A model generated the notes under the pieces. That model ran no database searches and was not told where the DNA came from. It saw only the letters and a program-made list of their open reading frames with translations. Positions 1 to 5,942 of a stretch of DNA of 45,463 bases are shown piece after piece. Both the position numbers and the translations under genes were made by a program. Source of the DNA: UMGS902 sp045538895 (lineage in GTDB: Bacteria; Bacillota; Clostridia; Oscillospirales; CAG-272); NCBI GenBank assembly GCA_045538895.1, contig JAZQEH010000091.1, positions 1-45,463 of the forward strand, written 5' to 3'. Every line of letters begins with the position of its first letter. Position 1 is the first letter of the stretch.

Positions 1-24
1 CTTTCTTCTGATACTTCCTTTCAT
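1..24 (-). CDS. 5' end of an unidentified gene cut by the window edge, possibly a phage-type integrase
   Basis: Only eight codons are visible (MKGSIRRK). A strong ribosome binding site, AGGAGG, lies at about 33-38, seven to eight bases before the ATG at 24. Known fact: many phage and ICE tyrosine recombinases of Firmicutes begin with a very similar MKGSIRKR-type N-terminus, the start of an arm-type DNA-binding domain. Calling this an integrase is therefore inference from eight residues and could be wrong. The flanking repeats at 54-242 would fit an element end. Confidence 0.35.
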
Positions 25-263
25 AATAAATCCTCCTGTAACATATTAAGGTTTCCCTTATTCACATTATACAGAAGTCTTAAACCCCTCGGTATACCTG
101 CATTTGAAAGAAAAATAAGGGAAGACACAAGAAAATCTCTCCCAAAAATTTCTTTCCCTTGTCTATCCCTTATTTGCCCTTAAATTATCATTTTTCTGTG
201 CTAAAATTCACCTTAGTTTCGTGGCCAGTAAGTACACGAAACATTCTCATCACAAAACCGCAT
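25..263. other. AT-rich intergenic region with repeated TCCCTT boxes
   Basis: There is no convincing gene here. The hexamer TCCCTT occurs at 54-59, 155-160 and 166-171, with a near copy (GCCCTT) at 176-181. The inverted form AAGGGA is at 117-122. Two of the direct boxes and the inverted one extend to TCCCTTATT. The boxes lie just upstream of the leftward gene that starts at 24, so they could be regulator sites or integrase arm sites. Neither role is shown. Confidence 0.4.
216..242. repeat. Inverted repeat with 8-bp arms
   Basis: GTTTCGTG at 216-223 is the reverse complement of CACGAAAC at 235-242, with an 11-base spacer. It sits between the leftward edge gene and the rubrerythrin terminator. 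It could be a recombinase core site, an operator or a weak hairpin. The function is unknown. Confidence 0.45.
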
Positions 264-294
264 AAAAACGGAGGTTGAGAAACCTCAACCTCCG
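264..294 (-). terminator. Rho-independent terminator of rubrerythrin
   Basis: An 11-bp perfect stem (269-279 with 284-294) closes a four-base loop. On the minus strand it is followed by five T (264-268). It lies 30 bases past the rubrerythrin stop codon. Confidence 0.85.
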
Positions 295-323
295 TATTAA
301 ATCGTATCTATTTGTATCTAATC

Positions 324-866
324 TTATTTAAAATAGCGGTTTAAGAGACCCTCAAACGCCTTTCCGTGGCGAGCTTCGTCACGAGCCATTTCGTGAACGG
401 TATCGTGAATTGCATCAAGTCCAAGTTCCTTTGCACGCTTTGCAAGGTCGGTCTTGCCCATTGTAGCACCGTTTTCAGCCTCTACACGCATTTCGAGATT
501 CTTCTTGGTAGAGTCTGTAACAACTTCACCGAGAAGCTCTGCAAACTTTGCAGCATGCTCTGCTTCTTCCCAAGCAGCCTTTTCCCAGTAAAGACCGATT
601 TCGGGATATCCCTCTCTGTGAGCAACACGAGCCATTGCGAGGTACATGCCAACTTCGGTACATTCGCCCATGTAGTTAGCACGGAGATCCTCGATAATGT
701 CTTCACGAACACCCTGAGCAACGCCTACAACGTGCTCTGCTGCCCAAGACATTTCTTCTTTCTGTTCTACAAACTTGCTTGCGGGAACCTTGCACTGGGG
801 GCAGAATTCGGGAGCACTGTCGCCCTCGTGAACATAACCGCATACTGAACATACAAACTTTGCCAT
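324..866 (-). CDS. Rubrerythrin with N-terminal rubredoxin domain (reverse type)
   Basis: This is a 180-residue non-haem iron peroxidase that detoxifies hydrogen peroxide in the cytoplasm of anaerobes. Residues 1-30 are a rubredoxin-like domain with Cys6, Cys9, Cys22 and Cys25 (CSVCGY and CPQC). The rest is a ferritin-like four-helix diiron domain with the motifs AEHAAKF and DEARHGKAF. In classical rubrerythrin the rubredoxin domain is C-terminal, so this is the swapped form known from Clostridium acetobutylicum. I chose the ATG at 866 because GGAGGA lies eight bases upstream; the longer frame would start inside that binding site. It is monocistronic, with its own promoter at 929-957 and terminator at 264-294. 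Confidence 0.95.
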   Translation of the reverse strand: MAKFVCSVCGYVHEGDSAPEFCPQCKVPASKFVEQKEEMSWAAEHVVGVAQGVREDIIEDLRANYMGECTEVGMYLAMARVAHREGYPEIGLYWEKAAWEEAEHAAKFAELLGEVVTDSTKKNLEMRVEAENGATMGKTDLAKRAKELGLDAIHDTVHEMARDEARHGKAFEGLLNRYFK

Positions 867-928
867 AATTAAATCCTCCAAAAATATAAGATAATTTAGT
901 AATAATTCTTATTCTTGATTACGATTAT

Positions 929-957
929 ATTATAAACGATATTTTTTTACTTGTCAA
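929..957 (-). promoter_or_regulatory. Sigma-A type promoter of rubrerythrin
   Basis: On the minus strand there is TTGACA (952-957), a 17-base spacer and TATAAT (929-934). The start site would leave a leader of about 55 bases. Confidence 0.8.
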
Positions 958-970
958 TAGTTTTTTATAA

Positions 971-1000
971 AAAATACGACCAAATTTTTGGTCGTATTTT
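971..1000 (-). terminator. Terminator of the galE operon
   Basis: A 13-bp stem (971-983 with 988-1000) is followed on the minus strand by TTTTTTATAAAAAA. It lies directly after the galE stop at 1006. The rubrerythrin -35 box starts only a few bases further on. Confidence 0.85.
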
Positions 1001-1005
1001 CATAA

Positions 1006-2019
1006 TTATGCATCGTAGCCGTTGGGGTTGTTTTTCTGCCAATTCGCACTGTCGCGGCACATCTCCTTAATGCCACGCTTTGCCTGCCAGCCAAGGAGTT
1101 CCTTTGCTCTGGTAGGATCAGCATAACACTCGTCAATGTCGCCGGGGCGGCGGTCGACGATCTTATAAGGAAGCTTTTCGCCAATTGCTTCTTCGTAAGC
1201 GTGAACAATGTCGAGAACCGAGTAGCCAACGCCGGTACCGATGTTGAAGTGTTCAACGCCTGTAACCTTCTCTGCTCTCTCAAGTGCATGAAGATGTGCA
1301 ATCGCAAGGTCAACAACGTGAATGTAGTCACGAACACCCGTGCCGTCATGTGTATTGTAGTCGTTACCGAATACAGAAAGACAAGGAAGTGCACCGATTG
1401 CAACTTTTGCTATGTAAGGAAGCAGATTATTGGGAATACCCTTGGGGTCTTCACCGATAAGACCGCTTTCATGAGCACCGATAGGATTGAAGTAACGGAG
1501 AATAGACACGCTCCATTCTTTGTCCGAATTATAGAGGTCGGAAAGAATACGCTCAATCATAAGCTTGGTTTCGCCGTAAGGATTGGTAGTGTAAAGGTCA
1601 GCATCCTCTCTGATCGGAACGCTCTTGGGCTTACCGTAAACAGTAGCAGAAGACGAGAAAACAATTCTCTTAGCACCGTATTTGGACATGATATCAAGCA
1701 AATTAAGGGTGCCTGTGATGTTATTGTGATAATATCTGAGCGGAATAGCTACAGATTCACCAACTGCCTTAAGACCAGCAAAATGGATGCAGGATTCAAT
1801 TTTGTTTTCTTTAAAGATGTTTTCGATTGCTTCGTAATCGAGAAGATCAGCTTCGATAAGCTTGCATCTTTTGCCTGTGATCTTCTCAATTCTGTCAAGA
1901 ACAACGGGCTTACTGTTTGAGAAATTATCAACGATAATTACCTCTTTGCCTGAGTTTAAAAGCTCAACAACTGTGTGGGAACCGATAAAACCGGTACCGC
2001 CTGTTACAAGAATAGCCAT
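1006..2019 (-). CDS. galE: UDP-glucose 4-epimerase
   Basis: GalE interconverts UDP-glucose and UDP-galactose in the Leloir pathway and supplies UDP-galactose for envelope glycans. The 337-residue length is normal for the family. An NAD-binding Rossmann motif GGTGFIG is at residues 7-13. The SDR catalytic residues are in SSSATVYG (Ser about 124) and YGETK (Tyr148, Lys152). The ATG at 2019 follows a good GGAGGAG site. It is the second gene of an operon; the upstream nucleotidyltransferase stops only 16 bases before it. That pairing suggests a nucleotide-sugar supply unit. Confidence 0.97.
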   Translation of the reverse strand: MAILVTGGTGFIGSHTVVELLNSGKEVIIVDNFSNSKPVVLDRIEKITGKRCKLIEADLLDYEAIENIFKENKIESCIHFAGLKAVGESVAIPLRYYHNNITGTLNLLDIMSKYGAKRIVFSSSATVYGKPKSVPIREDADLYTTNPYGETKLMIERILSDLYNSDKEWSVSILRYFNPIGAHESGLIGEDPKGIPNNLLPYIAKVAIGALPCLSVFGNDYNTHDGTGVRDYIHVVDLAIAHLHALERAEKVTGVEHFNIGTGVGYSVLDIVHAYEEAIGEKLPYKIVDRRPGDIDECYADPTRAKELLGWQAKRGIKEMCRDSANWQKNNPNGYDA

Positions 2020-2035
2020 AATACTCCTCCTTGGA

Positions 2036-2935
2036 TTATTTCCATAAACCGTCAGGGTACTCGCCTGACGAAATCATTTTTTCAATTTCACTTACAACCT
2101 TGGGTTTGTCTTCGGGATATGTAACGCCATACCATTTAGCATCGGTGCGAAGCACCTTGATATCGCAAAGACCGTCACGAAGCATCTGCGTTACTGCATG
2201 CGGCAGATAGTATTCTGCTGTGAGCAGGTCGGTTGACGGATCGTGAAGGAATTTAATAAATCCGTCACGGATATATTCAATAATCTCGGGCGTGAAGCCA
2301 AAGAAATTCATTGAAACGGTTGTATCGGTAGAAATCGGTTTCCACTCTTCCCCGTCGAGATATTCTGCACCGCCGTCTTTAGAACAGATTTTAGTACGTT
2401 CTACAATGCCTGTGAGGTATCCGTTACCGTCGGCAAAACATTCGCCGCGGGAAACGTAACCGCTTTCGCTGAGTGTGTTCTTGAGCTCATAGCCTGCCAT
2501 GCAGAAATGGCACTTGCCGTCTTTGGGATTGTTTTTAAGATATTCCGAAACGCATCTGTAAGCGTCCGCACCGTAAAAGTCGTCTGCATTGATTACGGTA
2601 AACGGTTCATTTACAACTCCGTAACAAGCGAGAAGTGCATGTGCGGTGCCAAAAGGCTTTTTACGTTCTGCAGGAATGTCAACACCGTCAAGAAATTGAT
2701 TTTCCTGAAAAACGTATTCTACTTTGATATATTTTTCAAGGCGGGAGCCAATCGACTCCTTAAACACATCATAAAGATCACGTTTAATAATGAATACAAC
2801 CTTGGTATAGCCACTTTTAATTGCGTCAAAAACAGAAAAGTCTATAATAAACTCTCCTGCTTTGCTGATAGGGTCAATCTGCTTTAAACCTTTATATCGC
2901 GAGCCCATTCCGGCTGCCAATACTACAAGTGTCAT
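2036..2935 (-). CDS. Sugar-phosphate nucleotidyltransferase family protein
   Basis: This 299-residue protein has the nucleotidyltransferase signature near its N-terminus (LAAGMGSRYKGLKQ, residues about 6-19), which binds the NTP. The conserved INADDFYG segment (about residues 115-122) holds the metal-binding aspartates. The family makes NDP-sugars from sugar 1-phosphates. The neighbour galE suggests UTP-glucose-1-phosphate chemistry, but the sequence departs from classical GalU and the substrate is not proven. The start at 2935 has a strong CAGGAGG site. It is the first gene of the two-gene operon with galE. Confidence 0.8.
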   Translation of the reverse strand: MTLVVLAAGMGSRYKGLKQIDPISKAGEFIIDFSVFDAIKSGYTKVVFIIKRDLYDVFKESIGSRLEKYIKVEYVFQENQFLDGVDIPAERKKPFGTAHALLACYGVVNEPFTVINADDFYGADAYRCVSEYLKNNPKDGKCHFCMAGYELKNTLSESGYVSRGECFADGNGYLTGIVERTKICSKDGGAEYLDGEEWKPISTDTTVSMNFFGFTPEIIEYIRDGFIKFLHDPSTDLLTAEYYLPHAVTQMLRDGLCDIKVLRTDAKWYGVTYPEDKPKVVSEIEKMISSGEYPDGLWK

Positions 2936-2963
2936 AATGACCTCCTGATTTTACTACAACTAT

Positions 2964-2992
2964 ATTATATAATGTATTATATGAATGTTCAA
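2964..2992 (-). promoter_or_regulatory. Promoter of the nucleotidyltransferase-galE operon
   Basis: On the minus strand there is TTGAAC (2987-2992), a 17-base spacer and TATAAT (2964-2969). Confidence 0.7.
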
Positions 2993-3034
2993 TCTTAATT
3001 TGATGAAAAAAATTACACAATTTTTAATCAGTAA

Positions 3035-3060
3035 AAAAGGTCGGGTTGCCCCGACCTTTT
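3035..3060 (-). terminator. Terminator of the rplU-prp-rpmA operon
   Basis: An 11-bp stem (3035-3045 with 3050-3060) closes a four-base loop. It is followed on the minus strand by further T. It lies just past the rpmA stop codon. Confidence 0.85.
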
Positions 3061-3065
3061 ACCAA

Positions 3066-3344
3066 TTAGTCAGCGTATACGCTAACGCACTTCTTGGATT
3101 TGGAAATATGCTCGAACTTTACTCTTCCATCGATCAGAGCGAACAGAGTATCATCAGAACCGATACCAACGTTGTTACCGGGATGAATAGCTGTACCGCG
3201 CTGTCTTACAAGAATACTGCCGGCTGTTACAGCCTGACCGTCAGCTCTCTTAACGCCAAGACGCTTAGACTCACTGTCACGACCGTTCTTTGTAGAACCT
3301 ACGCCCTTTTTATGAGCGAAGAATTGTAAACTGAGTTTCAACAT
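3066..3344 (-). CDS. rpmA: 50S ribosomal protein L27
   Basis: L27 is a large-subunit protein whose N-terminal tail reaches toward the peptidyl transferase centre. The 92-residue product carries the Firmicutes N-terminal extension MLKLSLQFFA followed by HKKGVGSTKNGRDS. In Firmicutes the extension up to FFA is removed by the Prp protease to expose the mature end. I chose the ATG at 3344, which follows GGAGG with normal spacing. The two codons before it in the open frame are not needed. It is the last gene of the rplU-prp-rpmA operon, directly after the gene for its own processing enzyme. Confidence 0.97.
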   Translation of the reverse strand: MLKLSLQFFAHKKGVGSTKNGRDSESKRLGVKRADGQAVTAGSILVRQRGTAIHPGNNVGIGSDDTLFALIDGRVKFEHISKSKKCVSVYAD

Positions 3345-3374
3345 TAATAGCAACCTCCATTAAATTTTTTGCCG

Positions 3375-3725
3375 TCATAACGGCAACTCACGCGCTTCAA
3401 CTTCGAGAAAATCGTAATATTCCTCGGTTAAATCGTTTAACTGATAATAATAAGCAGTCAAAAGTCCCGAAATTGCATAACGTTTCTTTTCGTCATCATC
3501 CTCGATGGCACCACGTGCAATAAGCTTAATGTCCGTAGTTTTTTCATCAATGGTGTATTCAACGTCGGAAGCGTATACAACCTCTATAGCGTTTATAATA
3601 AGCATGGTCATTGAGGAAATAGCTGCACAAAGTACATCATCTCCTGATTCACCGTAGCCGGTGTGCCCCTGCTCTTCAAAGCCGTAAAAGACATCGCCGC
3701 TTTTGTAGAAAACGATTTTAGTCAT
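3375..3725 (-). CDS. prp: Ribosomal-processing cysteine protease Prp
   Basis: Prp cleaves the N-terminal extension of ribosomal protein L27. The 116-residue product shows the expected catalytic pair: His21 in GHTGYGESGDD and Cys33 in VLCAAISSM. Its position between rplU and rpmA is the conserved place for this gene (ysxB in Bacillus). The downstream L27 carries the matching cleavage sequence. The ATG at 3725 lies six bases past the rplU stop codon, so translation is probably coupled. Confidence 0.92.
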   Translation of the reverse strand: MTKIVFYKSGDVFYGFEEQGHTGYGESGDDVLCAAISSMTMLIINAIEVVYASDVEYTIDEKTTDIKLIARGAIEDDDEKKRYAISGLLTAYYYQLNDLTEEYYDFLEVEARELPL

Positions 3726-3731
3726 AGAAAA

Positions 3732-4043
3732 TTAGCCGTTGATCTTGTCGATCTGAACCTTGGTGTAAGGCTGTCTGTGACCGATCTTCTTTTTCTCGTT
3801 CTTCTTTGCCTTGTACTTGATAACATCAATCTTCTTGCCCTTGCCGTTCTTAACAACACTTGCAACAACAGATGCACCGTCTACATAGGGAGCGCCTACG
3901 ACAAAACCTGCATTGCCGGATACAGCAAGCACTTTGTCAAATGTAACTTTGTCGCCTTCGTTAACGTCGAGCTTCTCTACAAAGAGAATGTCGCCTTCGT
4001 TGACCTTGTACTGCTTTCCGCCAGTTACGATTACTGCAAACAC
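3732..4043 (-). CDS. rplU: 50S ribosomal protein L21
   Basis: L21 binds 23S rRNA in the large subunit. The protein begins MFAVIVTGGKQYKVNEGD and has the usual length of 103 residues. The start is a GTG at 4043, preceded by GAGGTG. A longer open frame reaches upstream, but that stretch is untranslated leader. It is the first gene of the rplU-prp-rpmA operon, behind a strong promoter at 4131-4160. Confidence 0.96.
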   Translation of the reverse strand: MFAVIVTGGKQYKVNEGDILFVEKLDVNEGDKVTFDKVLAVSGNAGFVVGAPYVDGASVVASVVKNGKGKKIDVIKYKAKKNEKKKIGHRQPYTKVQIDKING

Positions 4044-4124
4044 GAAAAGCACCTCACTTTCATTTATGACTCGCTGAATATGGGCGGTGTATAGACACAC
4101 TTGAAAAAGCCCGATTTCATGCGG
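4044..4124 (-). promoter_or_regulatory. 5' leader of rplU, probable L21 leader RNA
   Basis: The predicted transcript start near 4124 leaves a leader of about 80 nt before rplU. Many Firmicutes rplU genes carry a structured L21 leader of this size. A small hairpin is visible within GTGTCTATACACC. I did not check the covariance model, so the family assignment is inference. Confidence 0.5.
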
Positions 4125-4130
4125 CAAATT

Positions 4131-4160
4131 ATTATAACATTATTATTCGCACAATGTCAA
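4131..4160 (-). promoter_or_regulatory. Promoter of the rplU-prp-rpmA operon
   Basis: On the minus strand there is a perfect TTGACA (4155-4160) and a perfect TATAAT (4131-4136) with an 18-base spacer. Confidence 0.85.
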
Positions 4161-4178
4161 TAGTTTTTTGATAATTTT

Positions 4179-4208
4179 TCGACAATTAGTATTTATTTAC
4201 CATATACT
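4179..4208 (+). promoter_or_regulatory. Possible promoter of the DUF11 protein gene
   Basis: TCGACA (4179-4184) and TATACT (4203-4208) are separated by 18 bases. Both hexamers are imperfect. It lies back to back with the rplU promoter. Confidence 0.5.
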
Positions 4209-4212
4209 TAAA

Positions 4213-4232
4213 ATAGAGGTATTTGCCTCTAT
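4213..4232 (+). promoter_or_regulatory. Small hairpin at the 5' end of the DUF11 mRNA
   Basis: ATAGAGG (4213-4219) pairs with CCTCTAT (4226-4232) around a six-base loop. It would sit at or near the mRNA 5' end, 10-15 bases ahead of the TAGGAGG binding site. It may stabilise the message. Confidence 0.4.
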
Positions 4233-4254
4233 AATCCAAGTAGGAGGAATTATC

Positions 4255-5109
4255 ATGCCAACTTTCACAAATCAGGCAACTCTGTACTATAACAACAATG
4301 TTACAACTTCTAATATTGTTACAGGCGAGTTGCTTGAAGTTCTTTCGGCTACTAAAACCGCCGTTTCCGAAAACTACGGTGCGTCTGATACGGTAACCTA
4401 TATAATAAGCATTGTGAACTCCGGAAATGCAGCATATAACAATCTGACAGTTACCGATAATCTCGGTGAGTACCTTTATAATGATATAGAACTTGTACCG
4501 CTCACTTATGATGACGGAACCGTTAGGTATTATATTAACGGTGTTCTTCAGTCTGCTCCAATCGTAACAGGAACACTTCCGCTTACAATAAGCGGAATAA
4601 ACGTTCCGGCAGGCGGTAATGCTTTGCTCGTATATTCGGCAACTGTAAATGAATTTGCACCGCTTAATGACAGTGGAAGCATAGTGAACACTGTAACGGT
4701 TACAGGTAGCGGAATCACAACTCCTGTTACCGCCACCGAAACTATCAACGTGTTAAATGAGCCAGATTTAACGATTACAAAAGCACTCTCCCCTGTTTCG
4801 ATTGTGGGTAACGGCCCTTTGACTTATACTTTCACAATCAGTAACACCGGCAACACCCCCGCAGTTGCAACTGACAATGTGATTATAACCGATATTTTTG
4901 ATCCGGCACTTACCATTCAAAGCGTAACGCTTAACGGTGAAACGCTTGCACTTGGCACCGATTACACTTATGATCCGACAACGGGTAGCTTTGCAACCGT
5001 TGTTAGCAGAATAACCGTACCTGCTGCAACATTTACGCAGGACCCGGCTACCGGTATTGTGGTAGTTGAGCCCGGTGTAGCAGTCCTTACCGTCACAGGC
5101 ACAGTATAA
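4255..5109 (+). CDS. DUF11-type repeat protein without signal peptide
   Basis: This 284-residue protein starts MPTFTNQATLYYNNN at an ATG preceded by TAGGAGG. It contains two Ig-like repeats of the DUF11 (TIGR01451) kind, about residues 45-155 and 165-280. Both show the sequence logic VTYIISIVNSGN...VTDNL and LTYTFTISNTGN...ITDIF. The composition is rich in Thr, Val and Asn and has no Cys. Such domains usually belong to surface proteins, but no signal peptide, sortase motif or membrane segment is visible. Proteins with this start occur in spore-forming Firmicutes, so a spore-surface role is possible but unproven. It is a single gene ending at its own terminator. Confidence 0.75.
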   Translation: MPTFTNQATLYYNNNVTTSNIVTGELLEVLSATKTAVSENYGASDTVTYIISIVNSGNAAYNNLTVTDNLGEYLYNDIELVPLTYDDGTVRYYINGVLQSAPIVTGTLPLTISGINVPAGGNALLVYSATVNEFAPLNDSGSIVNTVTVTGSGITTPVTATETINVLNEPDLTITKALSPVSIVGNGPLTYTFTISNTGNTPAVATDNVIITDIFDPALTIQSVTLNGETLALGTDYTYDPTTGSFATVVSRITVPAATFTQDPATGIVVVEPGVAVLTVTGTV

Positions 5110-5115
5110 AAATGT

Positions 5116-5148
5116 AGGGTGTACCGAAAGGTACACCCTTGTTTGTTA
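5116..5148 (+). terminator. Terminator of the DUF11 protein gene
   Basis: AGGGTGTACC (5116-5125) pairs with GGTACACCCT (5130-5139) around a GAAA loop and is followed by TTGTTTGTT. Confidence 0.85.
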
Positions 5149-5157
5149 GGAAGAGGA

Positions 5158-5178
5158 ACACAGAACCGTCCCCTGTGT
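5158..5178 (+). repeat. Left copy of a 21-bp inverted repeat
   Basis: This 21-mer contains the core GAACCGTCCCCTG. It is the exact reverse complement of 5805-5825. It is also partly self-complementary (ACACA...TGTGT). Sequences of this type are common dispersed repeats in Clostridia and are often seen at ends of transposase-associated elements. The pair brackets the membrane-protein gene at 5359-5772. Confidence 0.8.
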
Positions 5179-5189
5179 TTTTTATCCTG

Positions 5190-5352
5190 TTAGTTCCGAT
5201 GCGGGTTAGGCTCGCTTTAGACAAGCCTTGCGGCTTGCAGATCCTTCGGCTTTGCCTCAGGATGACAAGTTAGTTAGTCAACACACGAACCGTTCCATGT
5301 GTGCTCCCATGTGCTCCCACGCAAAAACATGCTCCGTGTGTGCTCCGTGTGC
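5190..5352. repeat. Degenerate repeat-rich intergenic DNA
   Basis: No gene is seen here. There are several small palindromes: CAAGCC/GGCTTG (5222-5237) and ATCCT/AGGAT (5241-5263), the latter inside a 'CTTCGGC...TCAGGATGACA' sequence known as a dispersed clostridial repeat. A diverged copy of the flanking 21-mer is at 5283-5302. Short tandem GTGTGCTCC-like units run from about 5298 to 5350. The stretch looks like accumulated REP/MITE-like debris. Confidence 0.55.
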
Positions 5353-5358
5353 TTTAAG

Positions 5359-5772
5359 TTATTTCTTATGTTTTCTATCAGGGCGCAAACTCATAGTAAA
5401 CATGGCGACAGGAAGCTGTATAAAAAGATCGTAGGCATATCCCACATAAATTCCAAGTTCACCTAAATCCCCGCGCCCTATATTATAAAAAACCAAAGCA
5501 CCTATTAAAGGAAATAACCATGTTATAATTCCATACAGACGTAATGATATAAAAAATCTAAGCAAAGGAATTTCTGATGATTCTGCATTCCAATAGCACA
5601 TATATGTGAACCTTTCTTTTCCCGTTGCAGATTTTTTCAACTTGCGAATATATGTATTGCTATTATCCTTACGTAGAATCCAACGAACAGTAGCGCTTAA
5701 TACAAAAAATGCTGAAATTGGACGAAGTAAAATTAAACATATTCCGCATCCTATTGCGCCACCATAATTCAT
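5359..5772 (-). CDS. Small membrane protein of unknown function
   Basis: The 137-residue product has a hydrophobic N-terminus (about residues 8-30) and two further hydrophobic stretches near residues 80-95 and 105-125, so probably three membrane segments. I do not recognise the family. The ATG at 5772 follows GGGAGGAT, a good binding site. The gene is bracketed by the 21-bp inverted repeats at 5158-5178 and 5805-5825. It may therefore be cargo of a small non-autonomous element, since no transposase is present. The C-terminus is basic (RPDRKHKK). Confidence 0.6.
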   Translation of the reverse strand: MNYGGAIGCGICLILLRPISAFFVLSATVRWILRKDNSNTYIRKLKKSATGKERFTYMCYWNAESSEIPLLRFFISLRLYGIITWLFPLIGALVFYNIGRGDLGELGIYVGYAYDLFIQLPVAMFTMSLRPDRKHKK

Positions 5773-5804
5773 AATTATCCTCCCTTTATTTCATATAAAG
5801 GTAT

Positions 5805-5825
5805 ACACAGGGGACGGTTCTGTGT
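5805..5825 (-). repeat. Right copy of the 21-bp inverted repeat
   Basis: It is the perfect reverse complement of 5158-5178. No further homology extends the repeat on either side, and I see no obvious target-site duplication next to the two copies. Confidence 0.8.
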
Positions 5826-5942
5826 GGTATCCGTGTGACCGAAAACTTAAACCGTTTTCCCATGTATACTTTCCTACTTAAGCTAACTACAATTCAAGAG
5901 TATTATACCATGGTTGCGGATGTTGTCAAGTGTGTTGTAATT

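Noticed and set aside
366..848. Long plus-strand open frame opposite rubrerythrin
   Set aside because: It is antisense to a certain gene, has no binding site, and encodes an implausible Cys/Phe-rich protein.
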